Positions 1 through 8,430 of a stretch of 64,000 bases of DNA are shown piece after piece. Every line of letters begins with the position of its first letter. Within the stretch, counting starts at the first letter, position 1. The translations under genes were made by a program, and so were the position numbers. Source of the stretch: Ideonella aquatica (GTDB lineage: Bacteria; Pseudomonadota; Gammaproteobacteria; Burkholderiales; Burkholderiaceae_C); contig NZ_JAGQDE010000007.1 of NCBI RefSeq assembly GCF_018069755.1, forward strand, positions 124,001 to 188,000. The letters are read 5' to 3'. The notes under the pieces were generated by a model. That model worked only from the letters and a program-made list of their open reading frames with translations. It was not told where the DNA came from and searched no databases.

Positions 1-1
1 T

Positions 2-2119
2 GAACTGTTCGTCGAAGAGCTGCCGCCCAAGGCGCTGAAGAAACTGGGCGAGGCCTTTTCGTCGGTGCTGGCCGGCAGCCTGAGGGCTCAGGGCCTGGCG
101 GCGGCCGATGCCGCGGTCACCTCGTTCGCGTCGCCGCGCCGGCTGGCGGTGCATGTCGTCGGCGTGGCCGCCAAGGCCGCCGACAAGGCGCAGCAGATCA
201 AGCTGATGCCGGTGGCGGTGGCGCTCACCGCCGATGGCCTGCCCACCCCCGCGCTGCTGAAGAAGCTGGCTGCGGTGGGCGCCGACGCGTCGGTCGTGCC
301 GCAGCTCAAGCGGCTGCCCGACGGCAAGGCCGAGGCCCTGTTCCTCGACAGCCTGGTGCCCGGCGCCAGCCTGGCCGAGGGCCTGCAAAAGGCGCTGGAC
401 GAGGCCGTCGCCAAGCTGCCCATCCCCAAGGTCATGACCTACCAGAAGGCCGATGGCTGGAGCGACGTCAAGTTCGTGCGCCCGGCGCACCGCCTGATCG
501 CGCTGCATGGCGAGCAGCTGGTGCCGGTGCAGGCCCTGGGCCTGAGCGCCGGCCGCGAGACGCTGGGTCACCGCTTCGAAGCCGCGACGCCGGTGCTGGC
601 CATCACCAGCGCCGACACTTACGCCCAGCAGTTGCGTGAGCAGGGCGCCGTGATCGCCAGCTTCGACGAGCGCCGCGCCGAGATCGTGCGCCAGCTCACT
701 GTCGCCGCTGCGAAGGAAGGCCTGACGCCGATCGAGGATGAGGCCCTGCTGGACGAAGTCACCGCGCTGGTCGAGAAGCCCCATGTGATGACCTGCCACT
801 TCGAGCAGGAATTCCTCGGTGTGCCGCAGGAATGCCTGATCCTGACGATGAAGGCCAACCAGAAGTACTTTCCGTTGCTGGATGGGCACGGCAAGCTCAC
901 CAACACCTTCCTGATCGTCAGCAACATCTCGCCGGCCGACCCCAGCGCCGTGATCCAGGGCAATGAGCGCGTGGTGCGCCCGCGCCTGGCCGACGCCAAG
1001 TTCTTCTTCGACCAGGACCGCAAGAAGAAGCTTGAAGACCGCGTGCCGGGCCTGGCCAAGGTGGTCTACCACGGCAAGCTGGGCACCCAGGGCGAGCGCA
1101 TGGAGCGCGTGCGCGCGATCGGCCACGCGATCGTCAACCAGCTGCGCATGGCCACCGTGCCCTTCACGGTGGAAGCCAAGGACGAGTTCGACGTGCTCGA
1201 CTCCAAGGTGCGCGAGGCCGCCACACTGGCCAAGTGCGACCTGCTGACCGACATGGTCGGCGAGTTCCCCGAGCTGCAAGGCATCATGGGTGGCTATTAC
1301 GCCCGCGCCGAGGGCCTGCGCGACGGTGTGGCCATCGCCATCGAGGACCACTACAAGCCGCGCTTTGCCGGTGACGCGCTGCCGCGCAACCACAGCGGCA
1401 CCGTCGTGGCGCTGGCCGACAAGCTGGAAACCCTGGTCGGCCTGTTCGGCATCGGCCAGCTGCCCACCGGCGACAAGGACCCGTTTGCGCTGCGCCGCCA
1501 TGCGCTGGGCGTGATCCGCATCCTGGTCGAGAAGAACCTGCCGCTGGACCTGGCCGAGCTGCTCAAGGCCGCCGTGCCCTGCTTCGGCGAGTTGATCCAG
1601 GACCCGAGCGAGGCGCTGGCCGGCTTCTTCGCCGACCGCCTGTCGGTCTCGCTGCGCGACCAGGGCTACAGCGCCCAGGAGGTGGATGCGGTGCTGGCGC
1701 TGGCGCCGCAGCGCCTGGGCGACATCCCGCGCCGCCTGGAGGCCGTGCGCGCCTTCGCCGCGCTGCCCGAGGCCGCGTCGCTGGCCGCGGCCAACAAGCG
1801 CGTGGGCAACATCCTGAAGAAGATCGAGGGCGCGCTGCCCACGGCGGTCACCGAGGCGCTGCTGCAAGAGCCCGCCGAGCAGGCCCTGGCCGCCGCGATC
1901 GCCCAGGTGCAGCCTGCCGCTGACCGCCTGTTCGAGCAGCACGACTACGCCGGCTCGCTCCAGGCGCTGGCCGCGCTGAAGGCGCCGGTCGATGCCTTCT
2001 TCGACGGCGTGATGGTCAATGCCGACGACGCCGCACTGCGCGCCAACCGCCAGGCGCTGCTGAACCGCCTGCACCAGGCGATGAACCGCGTGGCCGACCT
2101 GTCGCGCCTGGCCGCCTGA
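2..2119 (+). CDS. glyS: Glycine--tRNA ligase beta subunit (5' partial)
   Basis: Beta subunit of the heterotetrameric bacterial glycyl-tRNA synthetase, which charges tRNA-Gly in the cytoplasm together with GlyQ. The reading frame is open from base 2 and shows ELFVEELPPKAL near its left edge, close to the normal GlyS N terminus, so only a few residues are missing. About 705 residues are visible, near the usual family length of about 700. The KANQKYFPL segment and a C-terminal DALR-like anticodon-binding region (around LFEQHDYAGSLQAL) fit the family. glyQ should lie just upstream, outside the window. gmhB follows after 12 bases, suggesting one transcript. Confidence 0.97.
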   Translation, partial: ELFVEELPPKALKKLGEAFSSVLAGSLRAQGLAAADAAVTSFASPRRLAVHVVGVAAKAADKAQQIKLMPVAVALTADGLPTPALLKKLAAVGADASVVPQLKRLPDGKAEALFLDSLVPGASLAEGLQKALDEAVAKLPIPKVMTYQKADGWSDVKFVRPAHRLIALHGEQLVPVQALGLSAGRETLGHRFEAATPVLAITSADTYAQQLREQGAVIASFDERRAEIVRQLTVAAAKEGLTPIEDEALLDEVTALVEKPHVMTCHFEQEFLGVPQECLILTMKANQKYFPLLDGHGKLTNTFLIVSNISPADPSAVIQGNERVVRPRLADAKFFFDQDRKKKLEDRVPGLAKVVYHGKLGTQGERMERVRAIGHAIVNQLRMATVPFTVEAKDEFDVLDSKVREAATLAKCDLLTDMVGEFPELQGIMGGYYARAEGLRDGVAIAIEDHYKPRFAGDALPRNHSGTVVALADKLETLVGLFGIGQLPTGDKDPFALRRHALGVIRILVEKNLPLDLAELLKAAVPCFGELIQDPSEALAGFFADRLSVSLRDQGYSAQEVDAVLALAPQRLGDIPRRLEAVRAFAALPEAASLAAANKRVGNILKKIEGALPTAVTEALLQEPAEQALAAAIAQVQPAADRLFEQHDYAGSLQALAALKAPVDAFFDGVMVNADDAALRANRQALLNRLHQAMNRVADLSRLAA

Positions 2120-2131
2120 CGAGCCACCACC

Positions 2132-2713
2132 ATGCAGGCGCCCAAGCTGATCATCATCGGCCGCGACGGCATCCTCAACCGCTTCCGCGACGACCACGTC
2201 AAGGATCCGGCCGAGTTTGAGCCGCTGCCCGGGGCGCTGCAGGCCGTGGCCCGCCTGAACCATGCCGGCTGGCATGTGGTGGTGGCCACCAACCAGGCCG
2301 GCATCGGCCGCGGCATGATCGACATGGCCGCGGTCAACGCGGTGCACCGCCACATGATGAAGCTGCTGGCGGTGCAGGGCGGGCGCATCGATGCGGTCTT
2401 CTTCTGCCCGCACGCGCCCGAAGACGAGTGCGCCTGCCGCAAGCCCCTGCCTGGCATGATGCGCGAGATCGGCGAGCGCTATGGCGTTGACCTCGCCACC
2501 GTGCCGATGGTGGCCGACACCCTGCGCGATCTTCAGGCCGCCCAGGCTGCCGGCTGCCGGCCGCACCTGGTGCGCACTGGCCGCGCCGCACTGGTCCACG
2601 AGGCCGAGCTGGCCCAATGGCAGCAGACCGTGCCCGGCACCGTGGTGCATGCCGATCTGGCCGCGCTGGCCGAGCACCTGCTGGGCGGCGGCGCCGCGCC
2701 CACCTCTTCCTGA
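2132..2713 (+). CDS. gmhB: GmhB-like HAD phosphatase lacking the nucleophile Asp
   Basis: Homologue of D-glycero-beta-D-manno-heptose 1,7-bisphosphate 7-phosphatase (ADP-heptose/LPS core synthesis); 193 residues, normal length. HAD motif I, normally DRDGT with the first Asp as phosphoryl acceptor, reads GRDGI at residues 10-14: the nucleophile is Gly10, while the acid/base Asp12 remains. Motif II TNQAG (about 53-57), the zinc ligands Cys92, His94, Cys100 and Cys102, and Lys104 are retained. The motif III/IV region reads VADTLRD (127-133) where E. coli has VGDKLED. The fold should be intact but classical phosphatase chemistry is doubtful. It lies 8 bases ahead of plsC in the glyS operon. Confidence 0.85.
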   Translation: MQAPKLIIIGRDGILNRFRDDHVKDPAEFEPLPGALQAVARLNHAGWHVVVATNQAGIGRGMIDMAAVNAVHRHMMKLLAVQGGRIDAVFFCPHAPEDECACRKPLPGMMREIGERYGVDLATVPMVADTLRDLQAAQAAGCRPHLVRTGRAALVHEAELAQWQQTVPGTVVHADLAALAEHLLGGGAAPTSS

Positions 2714-2721
2714 TCCCTGTC

Positions 2722-3477
2722 ATGCAACGTCTGTCCTGGCTGCTGCGCTCGTCGCTGTTCTTCGTCTGGCTGGTGCTGACGGTGATCCCCTGGGCCACGT
2801 TCGTGGTGCTGGTCTCGCTGTTCGTCAGCTCCACCACGCTGTACTGGATCTGCGCCGGCTGGCTGCGCCAGGCGATCTGGGCGGCGCGCTGGATCTGCGG
2901 CGTGCGCTGGCGCGTGCAGGGCATGGACAACGTGCCGCCCGCCAGTGATGGCCGGGCTGCCGTGCTGCTGGCGCCCAAACACCAGAGCACCTGGGAGACC
3001 TTTGCCTTCCCGATGCTGATGCCGCACCCGCTGGCCTATGTCTTCAAGCGCGAGCTGCTGTGGATCCCGTTCTTCGGCTGGGCGATCGGCAGCCTGGACA
3101 TGATCCACATCGACCGCAGCCGCCGCTCCGAGGCCTGGCGCAAGGTGGCCGAGCAGGGTCAGCGCATCATGGGCAAGGGCAGCTGGGTCATCATGTTCCC
3201 CGAGGGCACCCGCACGCCGCGCGGCAGCCAGGGCGAGTACAAGACCGGCGCCAGCCGCCTGGCCATCACCACCGGCGTGCCGATCGTGCCGATCGCGGTG
3301 GCCTCGGCGCGCTGCTGGCCGCGCAAGAGCTTTCTGCTGCGCCCGGGCGTGATCGAGGTGTCGATCGGCCGGCCGATCCCGGTCGAGGGTCGCCGGCCGG
3401 AAGAACTGATGCGCGAGGTGGAAACCTGGATCGAGGCCGAGATGCGCCGCATCGACCCCGAGGCCTACGCCGCCTGA
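2722..3477 (+). CDS. plsC: 1-acyl-sn-glycerol-3-phosphate acyltransferase
   Basis: Inner-membrane acyltransferase that makes phosphatidic acid from lysophosphatidic acid in phospholipid synthesis; 251 residues. The N terminus carries a hydrophobic segment (about 11-37). Motif I is HQSTWE with His87 and Glu92, an H(X4)E variant of the usual NH(X4)D. Motif III is FPEGTRTPRG at about 159-168. The ATG at 2722 is chosen because it lies 8 bases after gmhB; the upstream extension in this frame is Arg-rich read-through. ygjP follows 23 bases downstream. Confidence 0.93.
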   Translation: MQRLSWLLRSSLFFVWLVLTVIPWATFVVLVSLFVSSTTLYWICAGWLRQAIWAARWICGVRWRVQGMDNVPPASDGRAAVLLAPKHQSTWETFAFPMLMPHPLAYVFKRELLWIPFFGWAIGSLDMIHIDRSRRSEAWRKVAEQGQRIMGKGSWVIMFPEGTRTPRGSQGEYKTGASRLAITTGVPIVPIAVASARCWPRKSFLLRPGVIEVSIGRPIPVEGRRPEELMREVETWIEAEMRRIDPEAYAA

Positions 3478-3500
3478 GCCCCGCCTTAGAATCGCCGGCC

Positions 3501-4427
3501 ATGTCCACCCCGATGGCCGACGCCTGGCAGCTGTCGCTGTTCGACGCCCCTGCACCGGCACCTGCGCCCGGTGCGGCAGGGGCGACCGGCGCATTCGCCG
3601 CCGCGCCGCCGGCCGACCGACCCGTGCCTGGGCCCACGCCGGTGGCCGCCGCACCCGCCGCGGGACCCAGCGCCGACTACCGCCACCCCCAGGCCGACCG
3701 CAGCCTGCGCCTGGGTGACTGTCTGGTGGCCTACCAGTTGCGCCGCGCCCGCCGCAAGACCATCGGTTTCATCGTTGACGGCGACGGCCTGGTGGTCAGC
3801 GCACCGCGCTGGGTGTCCTTCGGTGAGATCGAATCGGCGCTGCGCGAGAAATCCATCTGGATCCTGCGCAAGCTGGCCGAGCAGCGCGACCGCCGCCGCC
3901 GCGTCGAGGCGGCGCGGGTGGAGTGGCGCGACGGCGCCGGTCTGCCCTTTCTGGGCGAGACGGTGATCCTGGTGCTGGATCCCCGCGTGGCCGGCGCCCA
4001 GCTCAACACCGACGGCCAGGCGCTGCCTGGCGTGCCGCGCCTGACCCTGCACCTGGGCCTGCCGCAGCAGGCCGAGCCGGCGCAGATCCGCGACCTGGTG
4101 CAGAGCTGGCTGCAGCGCCAGGCCCGCCGCATCTTCGAGGAGCGCTGCGCCCATTTCGCCCAGCGCCTGGGCGTGACGGTGCGCCGGCTGTCGCTCAGTG
4201 CGGCCCAGACGCGCTGGGGCAGCGCCTCGCACGATGGCTCGGTGCGGCTGAACTGGCGCCTGATCCATTTCGGTCTGCCGGTGATCGACTATGTGGTCGC
4301 CCACGAGCTGGCCCATCTGCGCGAGATGAACCACAGCCCCGCCTTCTGGGACGTGGTGCGCTCGGTCGTCCCCGACTATGAACAGGTGCGTGGCAGCCTG
4401 CGCGCCGAGGTCCTGCCGCCGCTGTGA
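3501..4427 (+). CDS. YgjP/DUF45-type zinc metallopeptidase
   Basis: Putative zinc-dependent metallopeptidase of the YgjP-like (DUF45) family; 308 residues. The gluzincin-like motif HELAH is at residues 268-272 with a further His at 278 (MNHSPAFW), as in the family. The first 60 or so residues are Pro/Ala-rich and probably disordered. The physiological substrate is not known. It is the last gene of the glyS-gmhB-plsC operon; a strong hairpin terminator follows 139 bases after the stop. Confidence 0.88.
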   Translation: MSTPMADAWQLSLFDAPAPAPAPGAAGATGAFAAAPPADRPVPGPTPVAAAPAAGPSADYRHPQADRSLRLGDCLVAYQLRRARRKTIGFIVDGDGLVVSAPRWVSFGEIESALREKSIWILRKLAEQRDRRRRVEAARVEWRDGAGLPFLGETVILVLDPRVAGAQLNTDGQALPGVPRLTLHLGLPQQAEPAQIRDLVQSWLQRQARRIFEERCAHFAQRLGVTVRRLSLSAAQTRWGSASHDGSVRLNWRLIHFGLPVIDYVVAHELAHLREMNHSPAFWDVVRSVVPDYEQVRGSLRAEVLPPL

Positions 4428-4436
4428 GGCGGACCT

Positions 4437-4475
4437 TGCGCTGCGCATCCCCCCAAAGAGGGATGGCGCAGCGCA
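4437..4475. repeat. Strong inverted repeat after ygjP
   Basis: Arms TGCGCTGCGC (4437-4446) and GCGCAGCGCA (4466-4475) are fully complementary, extended inward by ATCCC/GGGAT with one bulged base. No T-run follows, so this is not a classical intrinsic terminator. It could be a 3' UTR stabilising stem or a REP-like element. Confidence 0.6.
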
Positions 4476-4565
4476 GCATGTCTTGGCACAGTCACCCCTG
4501 ATTCGCTGTCATCAGCTCTCCACGAGCGGGCGAGGTCCAGGGAGGATCGTGTGACACCACACATC

Positions 4566-4599
4566 AACGCCGATGGTCACCCCATCGGCGTTTTTTTTT
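4566..4599 (+). terminator. Rho-independent terminator
   Basis: An 11-bp perfect stem (AACGCCGATGG / CCATCGGCGTT) with a 5-base loop is followed directly by nine T residues. Orientation is plus, so it ends the glyS-ygjP transcript and insulates the regulator gene downstream. Confidence 0.92.
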
Positions 4600-4625
4600 G
4601 CCCGGTCGCGTCCAGACGCATGGGC

Positions 4626-4651
4626 TAGACTTCCGTTGACGTGAACGTCAA
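4626..4651 (+). promoter_or_regulatory. LiuR-type operator with overlapping -10 element
   Basis: TTGACGTGAACGTCAA at 4636-4651 is a palindrome except for its two central bases. A -10-like TAGACT lies at 4626-4631, so the palindrome would cover the transcription start of the regulator gene. That position suits repression. The same palindrome recurs at 5115-5130. The LiuR assignment rests on resemblance to known LiuR palindromes of the ACGTNNACGT type. Confidence 0.75.
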
Positions 4652-4660
4652 TCCGCCCTG

Positions 4661-5095
4661 ATGAGTCCAGCCCGCCCCGCCCCCGCCGCCCGCCCCCGGG
4701 CCCCCGCCGACGAGCCGGGCAGCCCGACCTTCACGATCACCGAGCTGGCGCAGGAGTTCGACATCACGCCCCGCGCCATCCGTTTCTACGAGGACGTCGG
4801 CCTGCTGGAGCCGGCCCGCAGCGGCCGCAACCGCGTCTACACCCACCGCGACCGCACCCGGCTGAAGCTCACGCTGCGCGGCAAGCGCCTGGGCCTGTCG
4901 CTGCTCGAGATCAAGCAACTGGTCGACATGTACGACTCCGGCACCGATGACCGGCCACAGCTCGAAGCCTTCCTGGGCGTGCTCTCCGAGCACCGCCGCC
5001 AGCTCGAGCAGCAGCTCGAGGACATCCAGGTCACGCTGGCCGAGATCGGCCAGCACGAATCGCGTTGCCGCACCTTGCTGCGCAAGCGGCGCTGA
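4661..5095 (+). CDS. liuR: MerR-family regulator, LiuR-like
   Basis: DNA-binding regulator of 144 residues. After about 22 disordered Pro/Ala residues comes a MerR winged helix-turn-helix (FTITELAQEFDITPRAIRFY, about 24-43), then a dimerisation helix (QLEAFLGVLSEHRRQLEQQL) and no extended C-terminal ligand domain or Cys metal-binding loop. This layout matches LiuR, the MerR-type regulator of branched-chain amino acid/acyl-CoA catabolism in proteobacteria. Two matching palindromes flank the gene, one at its own promoter and one before the carbonic anhydrase operon. That context of acyl-CoA genes supports the LiuR name. Confidence 0.82.
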   Translation: MSPARPAPAARPRAPADEPGSPTFTITELAQEFDITPRAIRFYEDVGLLEPARSGRNRVYTHRDRTRLKLTLRGKRLGLSLLEIKQLVDMYDSGTDDRPQLEAFLGVLSEHRRQLEQQLEDIQVTLAEIGQHESRCRTLLRKRR

Positions 5096-5103
5096 GACCG
5101 CAC

Positions 5104-5130
5104 TACAATTGACGTTGACGTTAACGTCAA
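5104..5130 (+). promoter_or_regulatory. LiuR-type operator upstream of the can operon
   Basis: TTGACGTTAACGTCAA at 5115-5130 is a perfect 16-bp palindrome; an extra TTGACG half-site at 5109-5114 precedes it. A -10-like TACAAT lies at 5104-5109. The arrangement copies the site at 4636-4651 and probably controls the 5277-9561 operon. Confidence 0.8.
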
Positions 5131-5276
5131 TCATCTGAAGCATCCCGGGGTCGGTCGCCGATGGCCCGCCGGGGTGTGTGGCTTGATGGCGGTCAATTCC
5201 CGCGCTGCGTACACTGCCGTCCCGCCGTGTTGCGATGCAGCATGGTTGTCGTCATCGTCCCCCGGAGTCGTCGATC

Positions 5277-5939
5277 GTGAGCACCCAGCTGACCGAGCTG
5301 TTCGACAGCAACCGCGAATGGGCGCGCCGCACCGAGCAGCGCGAGCCCGGCTTCTTCAGCAAGCTGCTGGAGCAGCAGACCCCGCAGTACCTGTGGATCG
5401 GCTGCGCCGACAGCCGCGTGCCCGCCAACGAGCTGGTCGACCTGCTGCCGGGCGAGCTCTTCGTGCACCGCAATGTGGCCAATGTCGTGGCCCATTCCGA
5501 TCTCAATGCGCTGTCGGTGATCCAGTTCGCGGTCGAGGGCCTGAAGGTCCAGCACATCATCGTCGTCGGCCACAGCAGCTGCGGCGGCGTGCGCGCCGCG
5601 CTGAACGACCTGCGCCTGGGCCTGGTGGACAATTGGATCCGCCACGTCAAGGACGTGCGTTGCAAGCACGAGGCGCTGCTCGAACGCGTTGCACCCGAGC
5701 AGCGACTGAACGCGCTGTGCGAGCTCAACGTGCTGGAGCAGGCGCGCAATGTGTGCGACACCACCGTGGTCCAGGACGCCTGGGCCCGCGGCCAGGAGGT
5801 GGTGGTGCATGGCTGGGTCTACGGCCTGCACAACGGCCTGCTGGAAGACCTGCGCATCACCGCCGCCGCCGCCGAGCAGGTGGCACCGGCCTACCGCGCC
5901 GCTCTTGCCGGCATCATCACCCGCTACCACGCTGCCTGA
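5277..5939 (+). CDS. can: Beta-class carbonic anhydrase
   Basis: Zinc enzyme interconverting CO2 and bicarbonate; 220 residues from a GTG start. Zinc ligands Cys43, His99 and Cys102 and the Asp45-Arg47 dyad (CADSR, GHSSCGG) are present. GTG 5277 is preferred because CGGAG lies just upstream and because homologues begin close to STQLTELFDSN; an in-frame ATG at 5235 would add 14 unlikely residues. It is the first gene behind a LiuR-type operator, with an acetyl-CoA acetyltransferase 31 bases downstream. A plausible job is supplying bicarbonate to acyl-CoA carboxylases of leucine or propionate breakdown; this is inference. Confidence 0.95.
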   Translation: MSTQLTELFDSNREWARRTEQREPGFFSKLLEQQTPQYLWIGCADSRVPANELVDLLPGELFVHRNVANVVAHSDLNALSVIQFAVEGLKVQHIIVVGHSSCGGVRAALNDLRLGLVDNWIRHVKDVRCKHEALLERVAPEQRLNALCELNVLEQARNVCDTTVVQDAWARGQEVVVHGWVYGLHNGLLEDLRITAAAAEQVAPAYRAALAGIITRYHAA

Positions 5940-5970
5940 CCGCCACGCAGCTGAACCAGGAGACCTGTCC

Positions 5971-7149
5971 ATGACCGATCCGATCGTCATCGCCTCTGTG
6001 GCCCGCACGCCCATCGGGGGCCTGCTGGGCGACTTCACCAGCCTGGCAGCCTGGGAGCTGGGCGGCGTGGCCATCCGCGCCGCCGTCGAGCGCGCCGGCG
6101 TGCCCGGTGACGCGGTGGATGAAGTGCTGATGGGCAACTGCCTGATGGCCGGCCAGGGCCAGGCTCCGGCGCGCCAGGCGGTGCTGCGGGCTGGTCTGCC
6201 GCAGAGTGCCGGTGCGGTCACGCTGAGCAAGATGTGCGGCTCCGGCATGCGGGCCATGATGTTTGCGCACGACATGCTGGCCGCCGGCTCGGCCACCGTG
6301 ATGGTGGCCGGCGGCATGGAGAGCATGACCAACGCGCCGCACCTGATGTTCGCGCGCAAGGGCGTGAAGTACGGCGCTGCGCAGCTGTTCGACCACATGG
6401 CCATGGACGGCCTGGAGGACGCCTACGAGCGCGGCAAGGCCATGGGCGTGTTCGCCGAGGCCTGTGTGGCCAAGTATGGGTTCACCCGCGAGGCGCAGGA
6501 CGCCTACGCGATCGCCTCCACCACCCGCGCCAAGGCCGCCAACGAGGACGGCCGCTTCGACTGGGAGATCGCCCCGGTGACGCTGCCGGGCAAGGGCGGC
6601 GAGGTGCTGGTCAGGCACGACGAGCAGCCCTTCAAGGCCAAGCTCGACAAGATCGCCGGCCTCAAGCCGGCCTTCAAGAAGGACGGCACGATCACCGCCG
6701 CCAACGCCAGCAGCATCTCCGACGGCGCCGCCGCGCTGGTGCTGATGCGCGAGAGCACCGCCCGTGCGATGGGCGTGACCCCGCTGGCCCGCATCGTCGC
6801 GCATGCGGTGCATGCGCAGGCCCCCGAGTGGTTTGCCACCGCGCCCGCCGGCGCGATCGAGAAGGCGCTGAAGAAGGCCGGCTGGACCGCCCAGCAGGTC
6901 GATCTGTGGGAGGTCAACGAGGCCTTTGCGGCGGTCACGATGGCGGCGATGCACGAGTTCCAGCTGCCGCACGAGATCGTCAACGTCCACGGCGGTGCCT
7001 GCGCGCTGGGCCACCCGATCGGCGCCTCGGGCGCGCGCATTGTCGTCACGCTGCTGGGTGCGCTGCGCCAGCAGGGCAAGCGGCGCGGCATGGCCTCGCT
7101 GTGCATTGGCGGCGGCGAGGCCACCGCGCTGGCCGTCGAGATGCTGTGA
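5971..7149 (+). CDS. Acetyl-CoA acetyltransferase (thiolase)
   Basis: Condenses two acetyl-CoA to acetoacetyl-CoA or cleaves 3-ketoacyl-CoA; cytoplasmic tetramer in the family. The protein is 392 residues. Nucleophile Cys89 (SKMCGSGM), His348 (ALGHPIGASG) and Cys378 (LCIGGGEA), plus the NEAFA motif, are all intact. The start is preceded by CCAGGAGA. Placement behind the LiuR-type operator suggests removal of acetoacetyl-CoA from leucine degradation, though a role in polyhydroxyalkanoate precursor supply is also possible. Confidence 0.95.
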   Translation: MTDPIVIASVARTPIGGLLGDFTSLAAWELGGVAIRAAVERAGVPGDAVDEVLMGNCLMAGQGQAPARQAVLRAGLPQSAGAVTLSKMCGSGMRAMMFAHDMLAAGSATVMVAGGMESMTNAPHLMFARKGVKYGAAQLFDHMAMDGLEDAYERGKAMGVFAEACVAKYGFTREAQDAYAIASTTRAKAANEDGRFDWEIAPVTLPGKGGEVLVRHDEQPFKAKLDKIAGLKPAFKKDGTITAANASSISDGAAALVLMRESTARAMGVTPLARIVAHAVHAQAPEWFATAPAGAIEKALKKAGWTAQQVDLWEVNEAFAAVTMAAMHEFQLPHEIVNVHGGACALGHPIGASGARIVVTLLGALRQQGKRRGMASLCIGGGEATALAVEML

Positions 7150-7171
7150 GCGGACTGGTCCGCCGACAGCC

Positions 7172-7711
7172 ATGATCCGCGACCCGCGCTCCGGCCGTTG
7201 CCACCCGACGCTGGTGCATGGCCGCACCCTGGTGATCCTGCTGCTGCTGAGCCTGGGTCTGCTGGCCGCGCTGCGCTGGAGCGGGGCCGACGCCGGCTTC
7301 GGCGCCACCGTGCTGCAGCGACCCTTTGATGAGCGCATCGACGGCTACGACCCCGGCCAGGCGCTGGCGGTGATGGCCGGCATGGACACGCTGCAGTACC
7401 GCGCCTACCTGCGCTACCGCCTGCTGGACCTGCTGCTGCCGGTGGTGCTGGGCGCGCTGCTGGCCGGCAGCCTGTGCACCATGGGTGCGCCGCGCCTGGC
7501 CCGCATGGGCCTGCTGGCTGCGGCGGTGGACACGCTGGAGAACCTGATGCTGTGGTACCTGATGCTGCAGGACAACGCCAGCGCCGGCCTGGTCCAGGCT
7601 GCCAGCGCGCTGACGCAGCTGAAATGGGTGGTCTACGGCCTGACGCTGGGTGTGCTGGGCGTGGTGGCGGCGCAGCGCGTGCTGCGCGGCGCCAGTGCGC
7701 GGGGGGCCTGA
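7172..7711 (+). CDS. Hypothetical integral membrane protein
   Basis: Unrecognised 179-residue protein. Hydrophobic helices are seen near residues 20-35 (LVILLLLSLGLLAAL), 86-100 (LLDLLLPVVLGALL), 113-130 and 150-170, so four membrane passes are likely, with a roughly 45-residue loop after the first that includes YDPGQALAVMAGMDTLQYRAYL. It sits 22 bases after the thiolase gene and its stop is followed one base later by the SDR start, so it is probably cotranscribed. No function can be assigned. Confidence 0.75.
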   Translation: MIRDPRSGRCHPTLVHGRTLVILLLLSLGLLAALRWSGADAGFGATVLQRPFDERIDGYDPGQALAVMAGMDTLQYRAYLRYRLLDLLLPVVLGALLAGSLCTMGAPRLARMGLLAAAVDTLENLMLWYLMLQDNASAGLVQAASALTQLKWVVYGLTLGVLGVVAAQRVLRGASARGA

Positions 7712-7712
7712 G

Positions 7713-8399
7713 ATGTCCCGGTCGGTGGCCGAGTCGGTGCTGGTGGTGGGCGCCTCGCGCGGCATCGGTCTGGAGCTGGTGCGCCAGTACCGTGCCCAGG
7801 GCGCTGCGGTGGTGGCCACCGCGCGCGACGACGCGGGTCTGGCGCGTCTGCAGGCGCTGGGCGCCAAGGCACTGCGCATCGACGTGACCGAGCTGGCCAG
7901 CGTCGCCGGCCTGGCCTGGCAGATCGATGGCGAGGCCTTCGACACCGTGGTGATCAATGCGGGCGTTTACGGCCCGAAGGCCCTGAGCGCGCTGCAGGCG
8001 CCCGGCCGCGACGACTTCGACCAGGTCATGCGCACCAATGTGCTGGGCCCGATGCAGGTGGTGCCGCAGTTGGTGGATGCGCTGGCGCCGCAGGCCCGGC
8101 TGGGCATCATCACCTCGCGCATGGGCTCGATCGGTGCGCGCACCAATGGCCAGGGCTGGCTCTACCGCGCCAGCAAGGCGGCGGCCAACTCGGTCTTGCG
8201 TGATCTGGCCTTTGCGCTGGACGGGCGCGCGCTGTGCGTGGCCCTGCATCCCGGCTGGGTGCGCACCGACATGGGTGGCGAGGGCGCCGACCTCTCGGTC
8301 GAGCAGAGCGCCACCGGCCTGCGCGCGGTGCTGGCCGAACTGACCCCGGCCGACCACGGCCGCTTCTTTGACCAGGACGGCCAGGCCCTGCCCTGGTGA
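7713..8399 (+). CDS. SDR-family oxidoreductase
   Basis: Short-chain dehydrogenase/reductase of 228 residues. The Rossmann dinucleotide motif GASRGIG is at about 11-17, NAG at about 79-81, a catalytic Ser in ITSRMGS, and the YxxxK pair in YRASKAAAN. The absence of a clear substrate region leaves the substrate open. It follows the membrane protein with one base between stop and start, within the LiuR-linked operon. Confidence 0.9.
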   Translation: MSRSVAESVLVVGASRGIGLELVRQYRAQGAAVVATARDDAGLARLQALGAKALRIDVTELASVAGLAWQIDGEAFDTVVINAGVYGPKALSALQAPGRDDFDQVMRTNVLGPMQVVPQLVDALAPQARLGIITSRMGSIGARTNGQGWLYRASKAAANSVLRDLAFALDGRALCVALHPGWVRTDMGGEGADLSVEQSATGLRAVLAELTPADHGRFFDQDGQALPW

Positions 8400-8430
8400 C
8401 GCGCTTACCCAGAACCACGGAGACACCCCC

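Noticed and set aside
2979-3000. Plain loss of catalysis in PlsC because motif I is H(X4)E
   Set aside because: Glu in place of Asp keeps the charge relay, motif III is intact, and from memory this variant is common in betaproteobacterial homologues.
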